Positions 35,515 through 44,993 of a DNA stretch of 64,000 nucleotides are shown here, piece by piece. Source of the DNA: Pyrococcus kukulkanii (GTDB taxonomy: Archaea; Methanobacteriota_B; Thermococci; Thermococcales; Thermococcaceae); assembly GCF_001577775.1 (NCBI RefSeq), contig NZ_CP010835.1, forward strand, positions 1,178,001-1,242,000, in the 5' to 3' direction. Position 1 is the stretch's first letter. Every line of letters starts with the position of its first letter. Below the pieces are notes generated by a model that saw nothing but the letters and a program-made list of their open reading frames with translations, was not told the origin of the DNA and made no database searches. Both the position numbers and the translations under genes were made by a program.

Positions 35515-38500
35515 ATGATAGAGCTTCATCCAAGCGAGATAGCTAGGTTCTTCGAGCTTGATCACTGCCCCAGGTTCATGATATTCCTTCAAAAGAGGAA
35601 AAAAGGCGAGCTAAAAGAATACGAGGGAATTATAAGGAAGAAAGAGACTGAAGATAGGGAGCTGGCTAAGTGGGGTGAGGACTTCGAGCTCCAGATATTG
35701 GGTGCCCTTAAGGATGAGTTTGAGACAGTTTACGGCTTCTTCAGGGAAGGGGAGGATACGGTAACGAAGAAGTGGTTTGAAAAGCACAATCCTGGGGGCA
35801 TAATTGAATTTGAGAGCGAATACGACGCTGTTAAGACTCTTTTAAAAGTCCTAGGGTCGCATGAAGAAGTTCTGGTTTATCAGGCCCCCTTGACTGGGGA
35901 GATAGGGAAGTTCAAAATAAAGGGGAGGGCCGACTTCATCGCTAAGCGTGAGGGAAAGTATTACCTCCTTGAAACGAAGTTCACCAAGGAGGAGAAGTTG
36001 CCCCACAGGGTTCAGGCGGTAATATATTCAATGCTCCTCTCAAAGCTTGTCAAGGGAGAAGTGTACCTTTCCGTTGTTACAAGGGATAATGCTCCGTGGC
36101 CTGCTAGCTTTCTCAAGTTTCCGGATGACGTCCTTGAGTTTATGTTTACGATCGAGGATACATTATCAAAGGACTTCAGGGAAGTTGAGCCTTGGATAAC
36201 CGTTAGGTGCACCACATGTCAGTTCGAGGCTCTTTGCCTCTCCCAGGCTTTAAGCACCGGGGATCTTGGGTTGCTGGGAGTGGCCCCAGGGGAGAAGAGG
36301 GTGCTCGTTGAGAACGGTGTTAGGGATATTCACGATCTCGCCAATCTCTTCTCCTTCCCCTCAAACAGTCCCGTCGATTTTAGGGAGCCCCAGGTGAGGA
36401 ACAGGGATGCAGTCAAAGAAATAGCGAGGAGGACGGGCCTTAACATCGTCAGGCTCTCGAGGATAGCCCAGGCTGTTCTCATGGAGAGGGGTGGAAGGGT
36501 GGAGAGACTTTACATCCCAGGCTCGGGCTACAACCTTCCCAAAGAGAGGGGGGAGTACTACAAAGATCTGGTTAAGGTCTTCATATACGTCCAGAAGAGC
36601 CCTATAACCGAAACCCTCGTTGGCATCTCAGCCCTCGTTAAGGGCCCTAGAGGGAGGAGGATAATATCGGAGATCGTGGAGGAGGCACCTATCGAGGTTC
36701 AAATGGGCCTCGAAGAGGAAGAGAAGATGCTTGGAAAGTTCTTCAGAGAGCTGATAGATGCTATAAAGGATCTCTCATCCAGTGAGGACATATATCTCCA
36801 CCTTTACTTCTACACGAGGGGCCAGAGGGAGAGCCTAATTGATGCCCTGAGGAGGCATCACGACCTCTGGTGGAGCAAGCCCATAAGGGCAATCCTAAGC
36901 TTGAGAAGGGCAATAGACTGGGAGGGTTTTTCCATTCTGACGGATGAACTCATAGAGAGGCATGCCCTTCCCTTTGCCCAGGGCCTCGGAATAATTCCCG
37001 TATCAATTCAGTTCGGCTACAAATGGAGGGATAATGAGCTCTTCGAGGACGTTTTTAAGATCTTAGCGTGGAAGAGTAATGGAAAGCTTTACTTGGGAAA
37101 GCTGGAAAGCGTTACTAGGTGGGATCCGCTCAGGGATCCCCTCTATCCCGTAATAAATAGGGACGATGCTGAGCTCCCGTTCACGCCGTTCTGGAAGGCC
37201 CTCGTTGAGATGAGCAACTCCAATGACGGTGAGATAGCCTCGGGCCTTCGCGACATCCTGGGGCAGGTAGTTGAGGCCATGGCAACGATAGAAGAGGCGA
37301 TAGATGAGAGGTACAAGGACGGATTCGTGAAGAAACAGCCTATTAAGAGGGACGAGTTGGAGAACTTTGACATAGAGGATGGCTCTTTGGCCAAGGTTCT
37401 TATGGAGTACCTCCTCCTTGAGTTTCACTCAAGGAAGGGAATTCTTGAGAAGTACTACAGGCTACCCCTTGACGTTAGAGCTTACTCGGAGAAGACTGCT
37501 ATAGTAAAGGTAACTAAGGTTGAGAAGGGTAAAGAGTGCAGGGTCTGGGGCCAACTGGTTATCCCTGGGGAAAAGGGATTTGTGAAGTACTCGCCAGATG
37601 AAGTTTTAGTGGATATAGATGAAGATTCCTGGGTTGTCGTGAGTCCCCTTAATGGCTTAGGTGATGATGACCCAGCTAAGATAATCAAGAGAATGCCCCT
37701 TGGAATAGTCGAGGCTATAAATCATAAGCATGGGGACATCGTGATAAAGCTGATATCAGTTGGCAACATGAAGTTCACGTTTCCTCACTTTAGCTATAGG
37801 TGTAGGAACGGCGAGGTGATAATTAACGGTATAAAAGTGAGGGCCGGAGACTACTTGGTCTTAGATCCCGCAATCGATGACATAGGCATGTCTAAGGCCT
37901 ATGATATCCTTAAGAACATCAATAATCATGTGATCTACGATTTGCTTAGGAACCTGTACGAGGATAATGCTGAAGTCAACGTTACCGTTGATATGTGGGA
38001 TGAAGGTCTAGTTAAGGAGTTCTTGGCAAACATTGAGTACCTGAACGATGAGCAGAGAGCCTTCGCTTCAGACGTAAGGCATAGGTTAGTAACACTCCAG
38101 GGACCCCCTGGGACGGGCAAAACCTCCGGAGCCTTGGCCCCTGCCATACTCGGGAGGGCCTATGCCACGCTCAAGAAGGGAAGGAGCGCTCTCTTCCTAG
38201 TTACCGGCCTTTCCCATAGGGCCGTAAACGAAGTTCTCCTGAGGACTTACAAGTTGATCCAGGATCTGAAGGATAAATTCCCCTTATTAAATGATGTCCG
38301 CCTGCTCAGGGGAGTTTCGGGGGAGGAGGCAATCGAGGTCATAAGGAAAGACCTTGGCGTGGAAGTTGATTACGTGTTCAAAGAAATAAGATTCACATCC
38401 GGTCAGCTGAGCCTCTTCGGTGGTGGAAGGGTTGAGATTCTCTTCGCAACCCCTCAAACCGCCCATAGGCTGCTCAAGAACGTTAAGGGCGTTGATTTGG

Positions 38501-39456
38501 TTGTAGTGGACGAGGCCAGCATGATGGATCTCCCCATGTTCCTCCTTGCCACTTCTAAAGCCAGAGGTCAAGTCCTCCTCGTTGGTGATCACAGGCAGAT
38601 GCAGCCAATACAGGTTCACGAGTGGGAGCTCGAGGACAGGAAGACCATAGAGAGACATCTTCCCTTCCTTTCGGCCTTAAACTTCGTGAGGTTCCTCAGG
38701 GGAGAGCTCGACGAGAGGGAGCTTAAGAGGTTCAAGAGAATTCTAGGCAGGGATCCGCCAAAGCTGAACGGGAAGAAAGATGAACTTTTGCCGATGTACA
38801 GGCTTAGGGAAACCTACAGGCTACCTCAAACTTTGGCAAGATTGCACACCGAGCTTTTCTACTCCTTCGATGGGATAGAGCTCAGGAGCGCAAAGAAGCC
38901 TAAGAAGGAGGTTTTAGATGCATTAAGAAGGGCTGGAAAGGATGAGTTCCTGGGCTTCGTGCTTGATCCCGATTATCCTGTAGTCTTGATTGTTCATGAA
39001 GAGGGGGAATCGACGAAGGTCAACGAGCTTGAGGCTTCCCTCGTGGAGAAAATCGTTAATGCCTTGGAAGGTGTTGGTGTGGGAGTCGTCGTTCCCTACA
39101 GGGCCCAGAAGAGGCTGATAAGGTCTAAGGTTGACGTGCAGGTTGATACAGTTGAGAGGTTCCAGGGCGGGGAGAAGGACGTTATAATAGTCTCAATGAC
39201 CTCGAGCGATCCAGCTTATCTCTCAAAGGTCATGGACTTCCTCTACGATCCAAACAGGCTCAACGTTGCAGCGAGCAGGGCTAAAGAAAAGCTGATAATG
39301 ATAGCCTCGAGGAACATCTTCACCCTGACCCCCAGGGATCTTGACACTTTCGAGCTCGTTAGGCCGTGGAAGAGGTTCTACGTGAGGATGAGGGAAGGGG
39401 AAAAGCTCAGTTGGGTATTTAAGGGGGTTAATATTGAAGCCTATCGCATAAGCTAA
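35515..39456 (+). CDS. Dna2-like protein: RecB nuclease domain fused to superfamily 1 helicase
   Basis: The 1313-residue protein has an N-terminal Cas4/RecB-type nuclease. C18 (HCPRF), GRADFIA and ETKFTKEE supply the D...ExK residues at about 140-160, and RCTTCQFEALC near 230-242 completes an iron-sulfur cysteine set. After a long middle region comes a UPF1/Dna2-type helicase: Walker A GPPGTGKT near 862, VVDEASMMD, GDHRQMQP, and the C-terminal RFQGGEKDVIIVSM and NVAASRAK. Such proteins process flaps and DNA ends. It is leaderless after CTTTTATTC. It converges on the CRISPR operon with a four-base overlap; no functional link is shown. Confidence 0.9.
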   Translation: MIELHPSEIARFFELDHCPRFMIFLQKRKKGELKEYEGIIRKKETEDRELAKWGEDFELQILGALKDEFETVYGFFREGEDTVTKKWFEKHNPGGIIEFESEYDAVKTLLKVLGSHEEVLVYQAPLTGEIGKFKIKGRADFIAKREGKYYLLETKFTKEEKLPHRVQAVIYSMLLSKLVKGEVYLSVVTRDNAPWPASFLKFPDDVLEFMFTIEDTLSKDFREVEPWITVRCTTCQFEALCLSQALSTGDLGLLGVAPGEKRVLVENGVRDIHDLANLFSFPSNSPVDFREPQVRNRDAVKEIARRTGLNIVRLSRIAQAVLMERGGRVERLYIPGSGYNLPKERGEYYKDLVKVFIYVQKSPITETLVGISALVKGPRGRRIISEIVEEAPIEVQMGLEEEEKMLGKFFRELIDAIKDLSSSEDIYLHLYFYTRGQRESLIDALRRHHDLWWSKPIRAILSLRRAIDWEGFSILTDELIERHALPFAQGLGIIPVSIQFGYKWRDNELFEDVFKILAWKSNGKLYLGKLESVTRWDPLRDPLYPVINRDDAELPFTPFWKALVEMSNSNDGEIASGLRDILGQVVEAMATIEEAIDERYKDGFVKKQPIKRDELENFDIEDGSLAKVLMEYLLLEFHSRKGILEKYYRLPLDVRAYSEKTAIVKVTKVEKGKECRVWGQLVIPGEKGFVKYSPDEVLVDIDEDSWVVVSPLNGLGDDDPAKIIKRMPLGIVEAINHKHGDIVIKLISVGNMKFTFPHFSYRCRNGEVIINGIKVRAGDYLVLDPAIDDIGMSKAYDILKNINNHVIYDLLRNLYEDNAEVNVTVDMWDEGLVKEFLANIEYLNDEQRAFASDVRHRLVTLQGPPGTGKTSGALAPAILGRAYATLKKGRSALFLVTGLSHRAVNEVLLRTYKLIQDLKDKFPLLNDVRLLRGVSGEEAIEVIRKDLGVEVDYVFKEIRFTSGQLSLFGGGRVEILFATPQTAHRLLKNVKGVDLVVVDEASMMDLPMFLLATSKARGQVLLVGDHRQMQPIQVHEWELEDRKTIERHLPFLSALNFVRFLRGELDERELKRFKRILGRDPPKLNGKKDELLPMYRLRETYRLPQTLARLHTELFYSFDGIELRSAKKPKKEVLDALRRAGKDEFLGFVLDPDYPVVLIVHEEGESTKVNELEASLVEKIVNALEGVGVGVVVPYRAQKRLIRSKVDVQVDTVERFQGGEKDVIIVSMTSSDPAYLSKVMDFLYDPNRLNVAASRAKEKLIMIASRNIFTLTPRDLDTFELVRPWKRFYVRMREGEKLSWVFKGVNIEAYRIS

Positions 39457-40424
39457 TCTATCTCTATCGCTATATCAACTTCTGTTTTTCTCTTTATCTC
39501 TTGAAGTAACCTTAGGGTGGCGTTCCCGTCACTTGGCATTATAGCGCCAAAATCATTATATACCTGAACCTTTGCTAAGCTCCTCGTCAGCCTGTCTAGG
39601 TAATCGACTTTCGATGGTATCCTTACGTCCTCTGGGGTGTATCCATGCTCCAAGAGAAACACAACTACGGCGGGAAGTATGGTGCTCCATGCTATCTTTG
39701 GTGGTCTTCTCCAATTCTCTCCTCCTACTATTTCTATTTTCCACCATTTGTCCCCGATTTTGACGTATAGACTAGTTGGCTTCCTTCCCCTTAAATCAAC
39801 GTGTATTAACTCGTTAATGGTTGGTGCATCTGGGGTATCAACTTTTGTACCTATGACGTATATCGTTCTATATTCGGAAGAAGGTGTATAACTGTATTCC
39901 TCCTTTCTCAAGTTTTCCCTCCTGTTAACTACCTCTATAATACCCTCTATTTTGGGAATGTCTCTGATTTTGTCCTTAGAAAACCATGAAAGTCCCTCAA
40001 TGATCTCGTCTATCTTAGCCACCCTTAGGTCAATTCTGATCTTTGTCCTGTCATCTATTCTCTTTCCCACCTCAAAGGCACTAATTGCCACCCATTGGAT
40101 ACCATTAGTGAGAATTCCAACACCAACTCCATCAACAAAGCAGTAGTGACCGAGTTGAACAAGGGCGTTTCTGTCCCTCAACACATCCCCTCCCAAACTT
40201 TTAGCCTCAATGTAAGCAACTGGTGTTGAGTCTATGTAAAGTGCATAGTCCACCCTTCCTCTTCCTCCCGTGTTTACCTCTGGCACAACTTCATCTGGAC
40301 TGAATATATCCCAGCCTAAACTCTGCAATAGCGGAAGGATTAGATGCTGTTTGGTCGCCTCTTCGTTAGCTCGATATAAGTTTAGCTTGGAGAGGGATAA
40401 AATCCTGGCAATGATGTCCTTCAC
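39453..40424 (-). CDS. HSDR_N-like predicted nuclease at the end of the cas operon
   Basis: The 323-residue protein has the same N-terminal fold as the gene at 29667: NEEATKQHLILPLLQSLGW, D59 in RVDYAL and E73-x-K75 in YIEAKS, and ILTNGIQWV. Its ATG overlaps the stop of the CARF-PIN gene by four bases (ATGA), so it belongs to the cas1-to-CARF transcript. The C-terminal half has WWKIEIVGGENW and a helical end that I do not recognise. It could be a DNase linked to CRISPR defence, but HSDR_N genes are also dispersed singly, so that is a hypothesis. Confidence 0.75.
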   Translation of the reverse strand: MKDIIARILSLSKLNLYRANEEATKQHLILPLLQSLGWDIFSPDEVVPEVNTGGRGRVDYALYIDSTPVAYIEAKSLGGDVLRDRNALVQLGHYCFVDGVGVGILTNGIQWVAISAFEVGKRIDDRTKIRIDLRVAKIDEIIEGLSWFSKDKIRDIPKIEGIIEVVNRRENLRKEEYSYTPSSEYRTIYVIGTKVDTPDAPTINELIHVDLRGRKPTSLYVKIGDKWWKIEIVGGENWRRPPKIAWSTILPAVVVFLLEHGYTPEDVRIPSKVDYLDRLTRSLAKVQVYNDFGAIMPSDGNATLRLLQEIKRKTEVDIAIEID

Positions 40425-41866
40425 CTTAACACCTCCAATATCCTCGAGTACTCGAAGTTCCTTACCCTAACAACTTCGTCCTTCCAGTCTCCATGACTCT
40501 TGCCTCTCCAGATTCCCAGGATCGAGTACTTTCCAATCTTCATCTCTCCCAACAGAACGGCCAGGGTGTATATGCTGTCCCTGAGCTCTTCCCATGTTCC
40601 TTCCAGCGTTGAGCCGAAGGAGAACTCCCACTCGAGCTTGAAGGGTATTAAGCCAGTCCCGGAATAGGCGTTCATCTCGGAGTACGCTGTATCGTCGGTC
40701 GTAACTACTACAACGTTTGCATCCTTTTCCTCAGCGAAAACCTTGTAGTCTAGGGCTATCTTTGTGTCTCCAACAGCGACCTCCCTAGACTTTGCTCTTT
40801 CAGCTCCGAGCATCTTTATCTTTTCTAGCTCTACACTCCCTATCATGGCCAGCCTCGCCCTTGGAGTTGGTTGGTTTGAGAACTCCCCGTACTCCCTCCC
40901 GTAGGGGAGTTTATCATTTAGTCGCCTTCCAACTTCCTCCGCAACTTCATCAGAGTACACGAAGTCGACTATTAGGTTGCCCTCCTCCTTGAACCTTGGG
41001 TCTTCTAATATCTTTGAAGGAACCCTGAAGTACAGGGTGTTCGTGTCAAAGCCTATGTACACTGGCCTTTTCGAGGTCTTGAGGCTTCTTATCAAGCTTA
41101 TCAATTCATCCCAGTTCCTGAACTTAGCCAAACCTCCGGCTATTAATGCTTCCCTGATGAGGTCGTGATCTCCGTGGATGTCGTCGTTTAGATTTACGAA
41201 GGAGGGAACGCTGAACTTAACCCTCCTCTCAAGCTTTACCCTGCCGATTAACGCATCCCCGACTTTCACCGTGAAGACATCGTCCCCATCTATGTACATC
41301 GAGTTTATTACGGCCATTAATTCCTCTCTCCTAATCTTTACCTCCTGGGGCTTGCCCTTCTTTCTTCCCGAGAACTCTATTCTTCCCTTCTTTCCAGTCA
41401 GTTGTTCCTTGAGGAAGAGCTGTTGCTCTACCATTGGTATTTCAAAGAGCAACTTTCCCATGTACCTCCTGAAGTCCTGGAGGTGGAGGTAGACAATCTC
41501 TGCAACATCGTTTATCATCCCGGCACCGAGCATTAGCGCACTCATGAACTTCCTTCCGGGAGTTATATCCACTATTACCTCCTTACCCCTCAGCGATTGG
41601 AGGAGTGAGGAAACCTTTTCCCTGAACTCTATTGGGTTATCCTCAGAGAACTTCATCGATTCGTCTACAATTACTTCCAGATTGATGTTGTAGGCCCTCT
41701 TTAGCCTCTCGAGTAGCTCCTTAACCTCTTTAAGGACATCAACTACGTCATCGTTCCAGAACATGTAAATCCTATCGGGAACCCACGAGTAGACCTCGAT
41801 CAAATGCCACAGGGGGTTAAAGACCGCTTCGGGTGACGTTCCTACTGAGGTCACGTACACCTTCAT
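40421..41866 (-). CDS. CARF-domain protein with C-terminal PIN-like nuclease domain
   Basis: The 481-residue protein has an N-terminal CARF domain (about 1-150): VTSVGTSPEAV at strand 1, DRIYMFWND at strand 2, and VDITPGRKFMSA (99-110), the ligand loop. The C-terminal part (about 265-420) has PIN features: IGFDTN with D274, an acidic helix, GDTKIALDY, and VVVVTTDDTAY with D391/D392. It is therefore a predicted ribonuclease switched on by cyclic oligoadenylate. It lies between cas3 and the HSDR_N gene, with a gap of ten bases to cas3. Cyclic oligoadenylate synthesis would need a Cas10 with GGDD, which this window lacks. Confidence 0.8.
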   Translation of the reverse strand: MKVYVTSVGTSPEAVFNPLWHLIEVYSWVPDRIYMFWNDDVVDVLKEVKELLERLKRAYNINLEVIVDESMKFSEDNPIEFREKVSSLLQSLRGKEVIVDITPGRKFMSALMLGAGMINDVAEIVYLHLQDFRRYMGKLLFEIPMVEQQLFLKEQLTGKKGRIEFSGRKKGKPQEVKIRREELMAVINSMYIDGDDVFTVKVGDALIGRVKLERRVKFSVPSFVNLNDDIHGDHDLIREALIAGGLAKFRNWDELISLIRSLKTSKRPVYIGFDTNTLYFRVPSKILEDPRFKEEGNLIVDFVYSDEVAEEVGRRLNDKLPYGREYGEFSNQPTPRARLAMIGSVELEKIKMLGAERAKSREVAVGDTKIALDYKVFAEEKDANVVVVTTDDTAYSEMNAYSGTGLIPFKLEWEFSFGSTLEGTWEELRDSIYTLAVLLGEMKIGKYSILGIWRGKSHGDWKDEVVRVRNFEYSRILEVLR

Positions 41867-41876
41867 CTCAACCCCC

Positions 41877-43952
41877 CTAAAATATTACCTCCCTTTCATC
41901 AATTAAACCTACCTCCGGCGAGTAGTTCATGTCTATTCCAAAAACTCCGAAAATTGAATATACCTTTTCATCGATTATCTTGGCCTTTTCGAGGATCCAT
42001 ATAGGAACGTTCACGGTGTGCTCTATAACGTAAACAGTGGCCTCTAGCTTTTCCTTATCGCTCATCTTACCCCAGTTCTCTGCGAACTCCACAACTTTGT
42101 CCCAAAAGTTCCTGGGAATGGCAGGTAGGGATATGAAAGTGTCCCTCGTGGACAGCCACTCTTCTCCGATCTTGAACCTGTGAATAGTTTTTAGCCCATG
42201 CTTGTGTAACCACTCCTCCTTGAAGGCCTTCTCGTACTTATCCCACATCTCCTCGTAGTAGCGATCATTAACGGTGAGAAACTCAAGTTCATTTTCCGCA
42301 TCTTCCAAGTCACTAATTAAAGTTAGGGAAGTTGAGATAGCCCTTTTGGTGTAGGGTAAGCACCTTTCTGGCGTGTAGAGGTGCGCAGTTCCCTTTTTCA
42401 ACCCCCTTCTGTTGACCCTCCCAAACCTCTGAATGAGGGAATCAATGGGTGAAACTTCGGTGAACATGACGTCGTAGTCTATATCTAGGGAAACCTCTAC
42501 CACCTGGGTTGCAACTAGAATTCCAGACTTTAGCTCCTCCACAAGCCTCATCTTCTCCTGCTTGTCTTTAACCGTGAACCTCGAGTGGAAGAGGTAAACA
42601 TCACCCCTGTATCCCCTTAGGGTCTCGTACAATTCTCGGGCCTTAGTGACGGTATTGACTACGACTAGAACTTTTCCCTTTGTACTAACGATCTCATTTA
42701 TCGCATCCATTATTCCATGGTCGTGGAACTTCACGGTGACCCTCTTCCTACTTACATACCTCTCCCTAACCTTCTCAAAGGGGATCAGCTCCTTTAATCC
42801 AATCTCCCTGAGCCTCTCCTGAAGGAGGGATGGCATCGTAGCTGACATGACGGTCACCTTAGTCCCCAGGAACTTCATCGCAAACTCTATGCCCTCGAGG
42901 ATTAAGCTCATCGTGAACGGTGAGTAGGAGTGTATCTCATCTATTATCAGGTGGGCCCTCCTCAGGGAGAACTCCCTTAAGGGGAACCTGAAGTAGTTGA
43001 GGAAGGCTAAAAGCACTTGGTCAATAGTTGAGACGTGGATCCTCTTCATGGCGTACCTGTTTATTAGCCTCTCATCAAGCCTTCCCTCTCTGTAGAGGGA
43101 GTAGAAGAGCATGCTGTGGCCGAAAGACACGTTTTCTTTCCCAAACATATCCTCAAGCCTTCTCCTAATCCCCTCGACGGTGGTTATCGTCGGGAGGGTG
43201 TAAATTACTTTTACTGATTCAGGAGTTGCCAACAGGCTGGTTTCAGTCTTCCCCTCCCCTGTGGGAAGGAGGAAGTAGCCAGGGCCCTTTCCGATGACTA
43301 GGAGTTGGTAGTCTCTGGGTTTGAAGCCCTTTTTCCTAAGGTATTCTAGAACCCCTTCATGGATGAACTCCTTGTTTGTGTGGTACATCTCTGGGCTTAG
43401 CGATGCACTCTCGAGCCAGTCAGCTAACCTTAGGACACCGTTAAAAAGGGAGTAAAGGTTCCTGAGCTCCTCTGGGGTGTACTCACTAGTCCCAATCTCA
43501 AAGAAGTCAACGAATACCTCGTCCCTCAACCAGAGTACAGTTTCTGCCGGCTTTGAGATTACCTCTCCATCCACTATTAGCTTTTCATCCCTGTCGATGG
43601 GTTCCTGGTAAAGGTTAACGTGGAAGTCAGTGTGGTGGGTCAATATCGAGAGGAGGGCTATCTCCTTGTACGGGCTCTCGCAGTCGAGGAACCTTGAAGC
43701 GAGCTCAATTCCTAAATAAGCGTGGGGAGGAGCCTTTCTACCTCTCTTCAACTTCTCCTGGAATCTGTCATCTATCTTCCCTATATCGTGTAGGAAGACG
43801 TGCTGGAGTATGCAATCCTTGAGCTCCTCACAATTTATCCTATCGAGGAGTTTTTCTGCGATTTTCCTAGCTCTTTCAGAGTGATCGTAGAGGGTTTTGT
43901 CAGACTTTCCCAACCTTTCCTTCATCAACGTTACGAGTTCGTGGAATTTCAT
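41877..43952 (-). CDS. cas3: Cas3 HD nuclease-helicase
   Basis: The 691-residue protein fuses both Cas3 activities. The HD nuclease shows H24, H55-D56 (FLHDIGK) and H106-H107. The SF2 helicase shows Walker A PTGEGKT (230-236), DEIH (338-341), SATMPS, and the C-terminal TQVVEVSLDIDYD and QRFGRVNRRG. It degrades DNA recruited by a type I Cascade. No Cascade gene is in this operon; cas5, cas7 and cas8 lie across the array at 48443-51346. The 5' end overlaps gene X by 53 bases. Confidence 0.95.
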   Translation of the reverse strand: MKFHELVTLMKERLGKSDKTLYDHSERARKIAEKLLDRINCEELKDCILQHVFLHDIGKIDDRFQEKLKRGRKAPPHAYLGIELASRFLDCESPYKEIALLSILTHHTDFHVNLYQEPIDRDEKLIVDGEVISKPAETVLWLRDEVFVDFFEIGTSEYTPEELRNLYSLFNGVLRLADWLESASLSPEMYHTNKEFIHEGVLEYLRKKGFKPRDYQLLVIGKGPGYFLLPTGEGKTETSLLATPESVKVIYTLPTITTVEGIRRRLEDMFGKENVSFGHSMLFYSLYREGRLDERLINRYAMKRIHVSTIDQVLLAFLNYFRFPLREFSLRRAHLIIDEIHSYSPFTMSLILEGIEFAMKFLGTKVTVMSATMPSLLQERLREIGLKELIPFEKVRERYVSRKRVTVKFHDHGIMDAINEIVSTKGKVLVVVNTVTKARELYETLRGYRGDVYLFHSRFTVKDKQEKMRLVEELKSGILVATQVVEVSLDIDYDVMFTEVSPIDSLIQRFGRVNRRGLKKGTAHLYTPERCLPYTKRAISTSLTLISDLEDAENELEFLTVNDRYYEEMWDKYEKAFKEEWLHKHGLKTIHRFKIGEEWLSTRDTFISLPAIPRNFWDKVVEFAENWGKMSDKEKLEATVYVIEHTVNVPIWILEKAKIIDEKVYSIFGVFGIDMNYSPEVGLIDEREVIF

Positions 43953-44475
43953 CTATACCATCTCTCCTGTCGTCGATTACCATAATTCCCTCTTTGAAGG
44001 GTTCATCAACGAGATCGTTCCTTTTCTTACGCCTCTCTATCCTCCTATACAGTTTTATTACATTGTCAAGCTCTGTTTCGAAGTCAATGAAAACATGCTT
44101 TTCCCATTCGAGTTCTTCAATGCCTTCCCAGACGGTGACCCTCCACGGCACATACCCTACTACCATTAGCCATGGCTCGCCTTTCAGCCTCAAAACCTTC
44201 CAAGTATGTACTGACCAATTTTCCAGTCTGCTAAGGCGAACTAAGATTATGAGTTTATCAAAAATTCTCGTAAAATCTTTGATTTCCTCTTCCTTTATTT
44301 TTCTGAGGTATAGGATTATGTAAGCCTCTAGAACAAACTCCTTCTTTCCCCTTAGAATTATAGCGTATCTGCCCCTTTCGGGTTCGCTAAAAACTCCGGT
44401 TTCCACGTATTCGGCATCCTTGAATATCTCATTCCACATATCACGATACTTCTTAAGGGGGCAAAACTTGACCAC
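43900..44475 (-). CDS. Protein X: uncharacterised protein between cas4 and cas3
   Basis: The 191-residue protein is soluble with no membrane segment. The middle (about 60-120) is rich in Trp and aromatic residues (ENWSVHTWKVLRL, PWLMVVGYVPWRV), and the C-terminal 50 residues are highly charged and overlap cas3. I do not recognise any Cas family, RAMP glycine-rich loop or small-subunit pattern. GTG 44475 follows GGGGGGAG. Its position inside the adaptation/cas3 operon suggests a CRISPR function. It could be a degenerate Cascade subunit, an anti-toxin-like partner or a new accessory protein. Confidence 0.7.
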   Translation of the reverse strand: MVKFCPLKKYRDMWNEIFKDAEYVETGVFSEPERGRYAIILRGKKEFVLEAYIILYLRKIKEEEIKDFTRIFDKLIILVRLSRLENWSVHTWKVLRLKGEPWLMVVGYVPWRVTVWEGIEELEWEKHVFIDFETELDNVIKLYRRIERRKKRNDLVDEPFKEGIMVIDDRRDGIDEIPRTRNVDEGKVGKV

Positions 44476-44504
44476 TTAACTCCCCCCGTAAAGAAGTCTC
44501 TCCA

Positions 44505-44993
44505 TTATATCCAGCAGAAGTCCCGATATGAACATTTTTTGCAATAAGGCTTTTTAACGGCCTTTGGTGGTTTGTCCGATGCGACTATCTCCTCAATCTC
44601 CTTTATAGCATCCTCAAGAACCCTGATATCTTCCTCTGTTAGCTTTATCTCCTCTTGCCTCCCCTCCTTTGGATATGAGATAATGCCTACAGCCTCAATT
44701 CCGGCCTTTTTGAGGTAGTAGAGGTAGTACTTTAACTGCCACTTCGCGGGCTCTTCAAGCTTCGAGCTCTTCTTTATCTCTATGACCCTAAGCCCACCTT
44801 TCCTCTTTATAGCGTCAATCTTTATGTCTTCAAGCAGTATCTCCTTCCAGTCTCCCTCCCTTGCCTCTTCGTGTATTATCCTCCCTATTATCATGTCATC
44901 GTTCTCGAAGTCGAAGTTTATGCCCCTCGAAAAGAACCAGAGCTCCCTCTTGCACGTGAAGTAATACTGAACCATGAGCCCAGTTACCCTCAT
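44505..44993 (-). CDS. cas4: Cas4 RecB-like exonuclease
   Basis: The 162-residue protein has the Cas4 iron-sulfur cysteines C14, C151, C154 and C160, and the RecB nuclease residues H41, D60 and E72-x-K74 (VIEIKK). Cas4 trims prespacers and helps choose the PAM during adaptation. Its ATG overlaps the cas2 stop by four bases. Confidence 0.95.
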   Translation of the reverse strand: MRVTGLMVQYYFTCKRELWFFSRGINFDFENDDMIIGRIIHEEAREGDWKEILLEDIKIDAIKRKGGLRVIEIKKSSKLEEPAKWQLKYYLYYLKKAGIEAVGIISYPKEGRQEEIKLTEEDIRVLEDAIKEIEEIVASDKPPKAVKKPYCKKCSYRDFCWI

